A DNA stretch of 64,000 nucleotides from positions 27,273 to 91,272 of the forward strand of contig JAMHWD010000040.1 of the NCBI GenBank assembly GCA_035911135.1. The letters are read 5' to 3'. Position numbers and translations under genes: made by a program. Positions 16,605 to 22,591 of the stretch are shown here, one piece after another. The first letter of the stretch is position 1; the number at the start of each line of letters is the position of its first letter. Source of the stretch: JAMHWD01 sp035911135 (GTDB lineage Bacteria; Pseudomonadota; Alphaproteobacteria; Micavibrionales; Micavibrionaceae). The notes under the pieces were generated by a model, which did no database searches, was not told where the DNA came from, and worked only from the letters and a program-made list of their open reading frames with translations.

Positions 16605-17408
16605 TTACGCATAGGTCCGGCCATGCAGCGCGTTGTAATAATTCACAATCGCTGTCAGGTCTAGGTTCGTCAGATTACCGATACCCATTGCTATTCCGTA
16701 CAGTTCGCAGCCGTTACCCAGCTTCGATGTGCCGTGATTGGCTCCCCCAAAATTGAATTTTCCATTGTTAGAAGTTGTTGACGGCAGTGATGTCGCTGTA
16801 CCGCTGACTGTAAAGCTGCGCGAGTTAATCGCGGATTTATAATTTCTTGTCCCGTTGTCCCATGTGAAGGCATGCAGGATCGGGACGCCGACATAGACTC
16901 CAATCGTGTGCAGGCTTGTCGTCACGTTTTGCGTTCCGTCCGACCTTGTCAGGCGGAACGTGGGGTTGCTGCTGTTATTGCAATCAAGCCGCCAGCCAGC
17001 AACGTTTGATCCATTTGTGTTTCCGTAGAAAGTTTGCGCCAGATTGAGCGATACATATTTTAAAGCTGCCACACACCACCATGCGTTCGTAAGATCTGAA
17101 CGCATCATGTTATTAAAGAAGGTGTTGTTAGTTTTCAGTTCAGCATAATCACCGCCATCAAGAATAAATTTATTCGTATCAAACGTGGGATCGTCGGTCG
17201 TAGCGTTGACATCTCTACCCAGCCAAAAATCGTAGGCGTTTTTTGTAGAGCCGTCCGCTGGCCGTTCACGGATATTTGCCCATGTCTGGCCGGATCCTGG
17301 ATATGACGATGCCAGGGCTGCGTCTAGCTGGAAGACCGTTGAAGGCGGCAATCCGTGAATAAGCCGTGTCGGCCCCTGCGCGAACAATGTTCCCAAAGGC
17401 AAAGGCAT
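16605..17408 (-). CDS. LamG/concanavalin-like phage protein (267 aa)
   Basis: This 267-residue protein is rich in Asn, Thr, Gly and aromatic residues and reads as a beta-sandwich. It has FILDGGDYAELKTNNTFFNN, then WWCVAALKYVSLNLAQTFYG and the repeating GNTNGS and NNSSNP turns, ending GIGNLTNLDLTAIVNYYNA. This resembles LamG/concanavalin-A-like lectin domains that phages use in tail or head fibres. There is no signal peptide. Its place far from the tail module, just before the methyltransferases, suggests a moron or displaced fibre gene. Its stop abuts the convergent DUF6900 gene. Confidence 0.65.
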   Translation of the reverse strand: MPLPLGTLFAQGPTRLIHGLPPSTVFQLDAALASSYPGSGQTWANIRERPADGSTKNAYDFWLGRDVNATTDDPTFDTNKFILDGGDYAELKTNNTFFNNMMRSDLTNAWWCVAALKYVSLNLAQTFYGNTNGSNVAGWRLDCNNSSNPTFRLTRSDGTQNVTTSLHTIGVYVGVPILHAFTWDNGTRNYKSAINSRSFTVSGTATSLPSTTSNNGKFNFGGANHGTSKLGNGCELYGIAMGIGNLTNLDLTAIVNYYNALHGRTYA

Positions 17409-17417
17409 GATTATCCC

Positions 17418-18647
17418 TTAATTTTTTAGGCTTTTGAAAAAAGCCGATCCATTCTCATGGACGGCTGTCTTGCCCGTGAAATCTTCCCAACGCCTGACGA
17501 TCACATCTACATATTTTGGATCCAGCTCCAGCATCCGGCACTGACGGCCCAGCTTCTCGCAAGCGATCAGCGTTGAACCGGATCCGCCAAAGGAATCCAA
17601 AATAATGTCGTGCGACTTGCTGGAATTTTTGATGGCGCGTTCGACCAGCTCGACGGGTTTCATCGTAGGATGAAGCGTGTTGCGTGACGGCTTTTTGACA
17701 AACCAGACGTTTCCTTGATCCCGCGCACCGCACCAGTAATGGTCGTTGCCTTGCTTCCAGCCATAAAGGATCGGCTCGTACTGACGCTGATAGTCGGATC
17801 CGCCCATCGTGAACATATGCTTGGCCCAGACAAGGTAGTCCGACCATTTGCCGCCAGCATTTTCAAACGCCTCATGCAGCGTGGGGATTTCCCGCGTACT
17901 CATGCAGATGTAAAGCGCGCCCTTTGTGACCGAAAGCATATTGGTGATCGCATCGAACAAGAATTGTCCGAAGGCCGCGCCCAGATTGTCGTTCAGAATG
18001 GTTCGGCTTTTGCCACGGATTTTGTCTTTAGCTGTATTCCCGTAATCGACATTGTACGGCGGGTCAGTGAAAACCATGTCGGCCAGCTGGCCGTTCATCA
18101 GCTTTTCAATATCGGCTGGCACGGTAGCATCTCCGCAAAGAACACGATGGTCGCCCAGGATCCATACATCGCCCGGCTTGCTGATCGCTTCTTCCGGCAA
18201 TTCCGGCACGGCTTCGTCTTCTTCCGAGGTATCCTCTTCATCGGAAAAGAGAATGTTGTCGATTTCAGTGGGATCAAATCCCAGAAGATCGAGGTCGAAA
18301 TCTTCGATCTGCAAAGCTTCCAGCTCAATCTTTAACAATTCTTCGTCCCACCCGGCGTTCATAGCGATCCGGTTGTCAGCGATAATCAGGCCGCGCCGCT
18401 GGATTTCTGTCAGGTGCTTAAGATAAATAACGGGCACCTGACTCATGCCCAGCTTATGGGCAGCAGCCAGACGGCCATGACCGGCTACGATGACGCCGCG
18501 CTCATCGACCAGGATGGGATTGATGAAGCCAAACTCCTTAATCGACGCCGCAATCTGGTCGATCTGCTCAGGCGAATGCGTCCGCGCATTGTTGACATAC
18601 GGGGTCAGCTGGCCCGGAGCCAGATATTCTATTTTCAAATTATCCAT
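17418..18647 (-). CDS. ParB-domain plus DNA adenine/N4-cytosine methyltransferase
   Basis: This 409-residue fusion has two parts. Residues about 1-95 are a ParB/sulfiredoxin-type domain (FINPILVDERGVIVAGHGRL). Residues about 165-400 are an amino-methyltransferase with DPPYNVDYG before the FGGSGSTLIACEKLGRQC SAM-binding motif, the order of beta-class enzymes; the DPPY motif means the target is adenine-N6 or cytosine-N4. It probably protects phage DNA from host restriction. A highly acidic linker (EEDTSEEDEAVPELPEEA) joins the halves. It starts 2 bases after the C5-methyltransferase gene, suggesting one transcript. Confidence 0.92.
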   Translation of the reverse strand: MDNLKIEYLAPGQLTPYVNNARTHSPEQIDQIAASIKEFGFINPILVDERGVIVAGHGRLAAAHKLGMSQVPVIYLKHLTEIQRRGLIIADNRIAMNAGWDEELLKIELEALQIEDFDLDLLGFDPTEIDNILFSDEEDTSEEDEAVPELPEEAISKPGDVWILGDHRVLCGDATVPADIEKLMNGQLADMVFTDPPYNVDYGNTAKDKIRGKSRTILNDNLGAAFGQFLFDAITNMLSVTKGALYICMSTREIPTLHEAFENAGGKWSDYLVWAKHMFTMGGSDYQRQYEPILYGWKQGNDHYWCGARDQGNVWFVKKPSRNTLHPTMKPVELVERAIKNSSKSHDIILDSFGGSGSTLIACEKLGRQCRMLELDPKYVDVIVRRWEDFTGKTAVHENGSAFFKSLKN

Positions 18648-19130
18648 GACTATCCTTCGATAAAAGACGCAAGAGTTCGGAACGCATAAGCGGCAGCCAA
18701 CGGGACCACGCCGTTGCCGCAGAGGCGGATTCTGTCCACCCTGTCGGCCATCCCATCAGCCATTCTGTGAACAGCGGGTTTAAACGAAGCTGGGACTGAT
18801 CCCCATGCTTCGAAGTTTCGCGGTCCTGGCGGCCATGCTGAAAGGCTGTTTCCGCAAGTGATGTCTGCCCTGTCTCCCGTTTCTTCATGCCGGGTGAGTC
18901 CTTCCAGTCCCGGCTTAACGGGGTCGGCCAGGTCATCGCCTGCGTTGTCAGCGATCCGTAAGAATTTTCCGTCCTGTCCGCCATGCGTTTCAGGAAAGTG
19001 TCCTGACCTTCGTTGGTTTCGCTGGCGCGCGGGGTCAGCCAATGCCGTGCCGTTTCCGACAATCCCTTCCGGTAACCAGGACTGGTCGAGCCAGGTTCCT
19101 GCGCCCGCGGCGTGGGCCAGGATGAACAAT
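18640..19130 (-). other. Second conserved-looking frame inside the C5-methyltransferase gene
   Basis: A frame spanning 18640-19620 is fully open. Its part below about 19130 reads WPTPRA, WLTPRASE, MTWPTPLSRDWKDS and then LNPLFTEWLMGWPTGWTESA, ending MRSELLRLL. This is the pattern of a known class of phage methyltransferase C-termini with WPTP repeats and an LNPxFxEWLMGWPxGWT box. The same bases give LADP repeats and motif X in the methyltransferase frame. The upstream half of this frame shows nothing recognisable, so it is not listed as a gene. It may be a fossil of a frame change. Confidence 0.5.
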
Positions 19131-19618
19131 CGTTCGCGCTTATGCGAAGCACCGACTTCTTCCGCCGTAAACAGGCCCGCCTTAACGCCGTAACCCAGCT
19201 CCCGTAAGTCATCATGGACTTGTTCGAAGCCCAATCGTAAATGATGGGATACGTTCTCGAAAAAAGCGATCCTTGGCCGCAGATCTGCCACGAGGTCACG
19301 GATGTGCGGCCACAGATGCCGGGGGTCGTTTTCAGCCTGTTTCCGTCCGGCGATACTGAATGGCTGACACGGATATCCCGCAACGACGATATCCACGCAG
19401 CCACGCCACGGTTTGCTGTCGAAGGTTCTAAGGTCAGACCAGACAGGCGCGGCATCCAGTGTTTCGTCTTCCATGCGCGCCGCAAGGACGCTGGCGGCAT
19501 AGGCTTCCCCCTCAACATAACAAACGGTTCGGCTGCCAGGGATTGCGAGTTTAAGTCCAAGCTCAAGCCCCCCAGCTCCCGTGCAAAGGGACAGCACTGT
19601 GGGGGAATGACAATCCAC
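18650..19618 (-). CDS. DNA cytosine-5 methyltransferase (322 aa)
   Basis: The 322-residue product contains the C5-methyltransferase motifs in order. They are motif I VLSLCTGAGGLELGL, motif IV GYPCQPFSIAGR with the catalytic Cys of PCQ, motif VI ENVSHH, motif VIII in GASHKRERLFILAH, and motif X CGNGVVPLAAAYAF near the end. It methylates cytosine in duplex DNA, probably for anti-restriction. The region between motifs VIII and X is Asp/Ala/Pro-rich (ALADP, DLADP), a usual feature of phage copies. An overlapping frame across the same 3' half looks conserved too, reported separately. It lies just after the small terminase gene. Confidence 0.92.
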   Translation of the reverse strand: MDCHSPTVLSLCTGAGGLELGLKLAIPGSRTVCYVEGEAYAASVLAARMEDETLDAAPVWSDLRTFDSKPWRGCVDIVVAGYPCQPFSIAGRKQAENDPRHLWPHIRDLVADLRPRIAFFENVSHHLRLGFEQVHDDLRELGYGVKAGLFTAEEVGASHKRERLFILAHAAGAGTWLDQSWLPEGIVGNGTALADPARQRNQRRSGHFPETHGGQDGKFLRIADNAGDDLADPVKPGLEGLTRHEETGDRADITCGNSLSAWPPGPRNFEAWGSVPASFKPAVHRMADGMADRVDRIRLCGNGVVPLAAAYAFRTLASFIEG

Positions 19619-19631
19619 ACGAATAAATCCG

Positions 19632-20156
19632 TTAAATGATGGGTTTGGTTAATTCTTCAAGGACGCGGTTCAGTTCGTCCGAAAGGATCTGATGCACTTT
19701 GCGGCGATCTGGTTCCGCCGCAAGAATGGCGTCCAACCGGTCGGGAATTGAAAGCAGATTGTCGCGGACAGTCCTGCCACGGCGGTAGGCCGCGCTTTTC
19801 ACTTCGTCCACGTCGATAAATTTTCCTGCCTCGACCTTGGCTTTGATTTCCAGAAGCTTCACTTTTTCAGTTTCGCTTTTGATTCTGGTCTTGAGCAAAA
19901 GTGTTGGCAGCTCTGCCGTTGTGACGGTGCGCTGCCTAGGCGGCGTAAATTCTTTTTGTGTCTGCGGCTGATCGCTTTGTGCGCGCCGTTGCGGTCTGGC
20001 AGGTTCGCGCCGCGCTTCTAAAATCGCATCAGCCATATCAGGATCAATCAATCCATTCTTAAGAGGCAGAACGCCTTTGCGGACGAGTTCACCGATATAC
20101 TGCTTTGAGACGCCGCAACGAACGGCATAATCCTTTTGCGTCAATAATTTGGACAT
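19632..20156 (-). CDS. Terminase small subunit, Nu1-like (174 aa)
   Basis: The N-terminal about 50 residues are a winged-helix DNA-recognition element like lambda Nu1 (KDYAVRCGVSKQYIGELVRK, then GVLPLKNGLIDPDMADAILE). A basic Gln/Pro-rich linker follows. The C-terminal half is helical (LPTLLLKTRIKSETEKVKLL, then a basic YRRGRTVRDNLL), resembling the DUF1441/Nu1 region that contacts the large subunit. It should recognise the packaging site. A perfect dyad and other inverted repeats lie just upstream of its start, which could be its binding site or promoter control. The large subunit gene is about 4 kb away. Confidence 0.82.
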   Translation of the reverse strand: MSKLLTQKDYAVRCGVSKQYIGELVRKGVLPLKNGLIDPDMADAILEARREPARPQRRAQSDQPQTQKEFTPPRQRTVTTAELPTLLLKTRIKSETEKVKLLEIKAKVEAGKFIDVDEVKSAAYRRGRTVRDNLLSIPDRLDAILAAEPDRRKVHQILSDELNRVLEELTKPII

Positions 20157-20160
20157 GGCC

Positions 20161-20187
20161 GGTCAAGTAATCCTGCTCTACTTGACC
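20161..20187. promoter_or_regulatory. Operator-like dyad upstream of the small terminase gene
   Basis: GGTCAAGTA and TACTTGACC form a perfect 9-bp inverted repeat with a 9-base spacer, four bases upstream of the start codon. A third GTCAAGTA lies at 20253-20260. A regulator or the small terminase itself may bind here. Confidence 0.6.
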
Positions 20188-20334
20188 CCAAATTTGAGGG
20201 CCAATTTACTTTGTTATTTCAAATTGTTACGGGTCAAACCGCTGCCGGGCCAGTCAAGTAAGTTTTTCTGTCAAACGCTAGAAAAGTCCCGCGCGTTGCC
20301 CACCCTCAGAGGAATGTCCCTGACAGGACCCGCT

Positions 20335-20494
20335 GATCATCAAAGATGATCGCGGCGGATCGTTGATGAATGTTTTTTTGAACCGACAGCTGGAAGAACG
20401 ATGGATCGTGAACGCATCTTTCCTGAGCGTAGAGAAAGAATGCCCTATTTTTTCAAAAAGTGTTTCACCAAAGATGTTGAAACGTTGTTGAAAC
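20335..20494. promoter_or_regulatory. Repeat-rich intergenic control region
   Basis: The 366-bp gap 20157-20522 has no gene. Besides the dyad at its left it holds GATCATC-AAA-GATGATC (20335-20351), an AAAGTGTTTCACCA element (20457-20470) shared with the region before the primase-helicase end, and two direct GTTGAAAC copies 11 bases apart (20476-20494). It is the likely switch region between early and late genes. Confidence 0.5.
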
Positions 20495-20522
20495 ATTTTT
20501 TTCATTTTAAATGAACCTGTTA

Positions 20523-20960
20523 TCAATAGAGATACGTTCTGATCTTTGCGCCATCAGGATCTTTTGCATTCAATTTCGCCACGATCCACATCATTCCGTG
20601 GCTGTAATTACGCCACAGAGTCGTGCGGGATGACTGATACCGATGCTCCAGCACCTTCCACGGCACGTTGTTGGCGCGCTCCCAGATGATCTTGCGCTCT
20701 ACGATGGGTGGCCACAGCAGCCATTCCATGACGTATTCCATCTTGGATATCTGGCGTGGCGTATATCGCAGGCGGCGTTCTTCCGGTTCCTGATTGGCTG
20801 ACAGGATCCATTCATCGCTCACGGACTCAGGCCAGACGGAAAAATACCCCTGCACCCTGACAGGAGGAAGGGACCGCATAACCTTTGCGGCTTCTTCCAG
20901 ATGCACCTCGACCAGGGCGTTGTCCCAGTATGGTGCGTAAGGCAGGTTATCGATCATCAT
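20523..20960 (-). CDS. DUF6362-like phage protein (145 aa)
   Basis: This 145-residue protein is rich in Trp and Arg (YFSVWPESVSDEWILSANQE, then ERRLRYTPRQISKMEYVMEW). Its C-terminal part WKVLEHRYQSSRTTLWRNYS looks like a helix-turn-helix, as in DUF6362-type proteins often found before the terminase genes of alphaproteobacterial phages. A role as late-gene regulator is plausible because it sits at the early/late boundary, but is not shown. Its start overlaps the stop of the 116-residue gene upstream by 4 bases. No enzyme motif is visible. Confidence 0.68.
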   Translation of the reverse strand: MMIDNLPYAPYWDNALVEVHLEEAAKVMRSLPPVRVQGYFSVWPESVSDEWILSANQEPEERRLRYTPRQISKMEYVMEWLLWPPIVERKIIWERANNVPWKVLEHRYQSSRTTLWRNYSHGMMWIVAKLNAKDPDGAKIRTYLY

Positions 20961-21307
20961 TGTTCTATCTCCCCGTAAAGTTTCTCCCCGATGCGCTTGA
21001 CCAATTCTTTTTCCGGCCAGGTCAGACGTTTGTCGGACGGCTTGACCATAAGCACGGTTTGTTCACGCCACGTCGTGCGCGCCAGTGCTTCCAGGGGATC
21101 GTCACTGGATGGCATCATGGAGCCGTAAAGCTTCTCTGCCAGATCGATGACGGTCAGCTTGTCGTCGTGGCTAAGGCGGCGGTCAGACACGAGAACCATG
21201 AGCGTAGCCTGTTTTCGCCATGCGGCACGGCGCATAAGAAAATAGTCTTCTTCATTTTTTGGCGTCTGTGGTGCGCGGGAAAGCGATGATCGGTATCCTT
21301 GATGCAT
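20957..21307 (-). CDS. Phage protein with two internal repeats (116 aa)
   Basis: This 116-residue protein is made of two similar halves. RRAAWRKQATLMVLVSDRRL is followed by LSHDDKLTVIDLAEKLYG, and ARTTWREQTVLMVKPSDKRL by LTWPEKELVKRIGEKLYG. Each unit is a basic helix-turn-helix-like pair ending in EKLYG, so the protein may bind a dyad with both halves. The function is unknown. It is tightly packed, overlapping the next gene by 4 bases and starting 2 bases after the RuvC-like gene. The N-terminal 25 residues are polar and probably unstructured. Confidence 0.65.
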   Translation of the reverse strand: MHQGYRSSLSRAPQTPKNEEDYFLMRRAAWRKQATLMVLVSDRRLSHDDKLTVIDLAEKLYGSMMPSSDDPLEALARTTWREQTVLMVKPSDKRLTWPEKELVKRIGEKLYGEIEQ

Positions 21308-21309
21308 GG

Positions 21310-21789
21310 CTATTCCCCGATCTTTTTATCGATGGTGTAACGAAGAAGCGCGAGAGCATCGGCCTCGTTGTCATCCATTGGTGAAAATCCCAGATCCATG
21401 ACCGCCCGCACCACGTCTTCTTTTGAAGCGTTGCCTCTTCCGGTAACGTGATATTTGATAGTCCCGACAGGGACGCCCTGATAAGGGATATCCTTTTCTT
21501 CCGCCCAGGCCGTGAGCTGCCCCAGAAAGCCACCGTAGATATGGGCTGCTGTCGTTCCCACATGACGCCGAACTTCTTCAAATACGATTACGTCGATGCC
21601 TTCTGCCGTGCCGTGCAGGGTTTGAAGCCAGTTCCTGAAACGCAGCATCACCATGCCGCCGCCAGAAAACCGATCAGGTTTGAAGCGTTCGATGCCGGAA
21701 TAAATCTGTCCGTCACGCCGCCTTAATGCCCAGCCCATATTCTGACCGAGATCGATTGCCAGTATCTGTGTTGTTAAATTCCCGTTCAT
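21310..21789 (-). CDS. RuvC-like crossover junction endodeoxyribonuclease
   Basis: The 159-residue product has the RNase-H-fold acidic signature of RuvC: ILAIDLGQNMGWALRRRDG with the first catalytic Asp, VIVFEEVRRHV with the central Glu, and a C-terminal DDNEADALALLRY acidic end. A basic GTIKYHVTGRGNASKEDVVR segment matches the DNA-contacting region. It would cleave Holliday junctions and help process phage DNA before packaging. Phage RuvC proteins are commonly this short. It sits in the early cluster between an unknown gene and the repeat protein. Confidence 0.88.
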   Translation of the reverse strand: MNGNLTTQILAIDLGQNMGWALRRRDGQIYSGIERFKPDRFSGGGMVMLRFRNWLQTLHGTAEGIDVIVFEEVRRHVGTTAAHIYGGFLGQLTAWAEEKDIPYQGVPVGTIKYHVTGRGNASKEDVVRAVMDLGFSPMDDNEADALALLRYTIDKKIGE

Positions 21790-21811
21790 GGAAATCTCCT
21801 TTCAATGGGGG

Positions 21812-22402
21812 TTAAAACGGAATGTCGTCGCCCTTCGACCAGTCGAAGGGCTTGTCAGGTGGATTGGTTTTTCCGTGGATCGCGGTGATTTCAGCGCCGG
21901 GGAATGTCCGCTTGATATCGGCGACCAGGGTTCCGGCGTGTTCGATCAGGTGGGATATTTCGGAAAGCGTCCATGTTTCGCATTCGGGCGTGGCAACGAG
22001 ATGCGCTTCCGCAGATGTCCGCACGACTGCGACAATCCTGCCCGATCCTGGAAGAGTGACTTCCCACACTTCAGCGGAAAGCGGTTTCTGCCCTGCCATG
22101 TCGGCGGCTTTATCGAGAGCTTGCCACGCCCGTTTCATGCCCTCGGCCTGCACACGGATCAGGTCACTTTGTCCTGACTCGATAGCCGCGTTGAATTTTT
22201 CTGACTGCGCGTCGAATTTTGAGCGCAGCTGGTCGTCAACGATTAAACGCAGGCGGCCAATACCCCATTTGCGTTCCATCTGCGTGGCTGTATAATCCAC
22301 ACCGTCGATAAAGGATTTCTGCAAATGCTGGGCTGGCGCAAAAACGTTGCGTGTTATTTCCAGCTGCTGCCGTGTCGGAGGGATATGGCGTTTCATACGC
22401 AC
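21812..22402 (-). CDS. Early phage protein with SSB-like C-terminal tip (196 aa)
   Basis: This 196-residue protein is not assigned to a family. Basic residues dominate the N-terminus (MRMKRHIPPTRQQLEITRN), then helices (SEKFNAAIESGQSDLIRVQA, then GMKRAWQALDKAADMAGQ) and a beta part (SGRIVAVVRTSAEAHLVATP). It ends PFDWSKGDDIPF, which resembles the acidic D-D-I-P-F tip of single-strand DNA-binding proteins that recruits replication enzymes. It lies between the primase-helicase and RuvC-like genes, so a replication or recombination role is likely. The upstream repeat array precedes its start. Confidence 0.6.
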   Translation of the reverse strand: MRMKRHIPPTRQQLEITRNVFAPAQHLQKSFIDGVDYTATQMERKWGIGRLRLIVDDQLRSKFDAQSEKFNAAIESGQSDLIRVQAEGMKRAWQALDKAADMAGQKPLSAEVWEVTLPGSGRIVAVVRTSAEAHLVATPECETWTLSEISHLIEHAGTLVADIKRTFPGAEITAIHGKTNPPDKPFDWSKGDDIPF

Positions 22403-22466
22403 CTCCCAACCCCAAAGGGGGAGGCGGCGTGTTCCGCGTCAGCCGTCCCCTTTAGGGGGAAACATT

Positions 22467-22590
22467 TGAAACACGGAAACACGGTGAAAAAACAATGCGT
22501 TAGCCACCCCGTGTTTCGGGATGAAACTGAAACACGGAAACACTGAATAAAATCAAAGTGTTTCACCATGTTTCCGCATGAAACATGACC
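22467..22590. repeat. Iteron-like array between the primase-helicase and its neighbour
   Basis: A 16-bp direct repeat TGAAACACGGAAACAC occurs at 22467-22482 and 22528-22543. Inverted GTGTTTC elements are at 22511-22517 and 22558-22564, and a TGTTTCC and ATGAAAC follow up to 22587. To the left are two small dyads of CCCC/GGGG type (22410-22460). The array is untranslated and lies next to the phage replication gene, so it may be a replication origin or an operator. Confidence 0.55.
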
Positions 22591-22591
22591 G

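Noticed and set aside
18640..19620. Full 326-codon second frame as a separate gene
   Set aside because: Only the part below about 19130 looks conserved; the upstream half shows no family features and has no ribosome site. Reported as an observation, not a gene.
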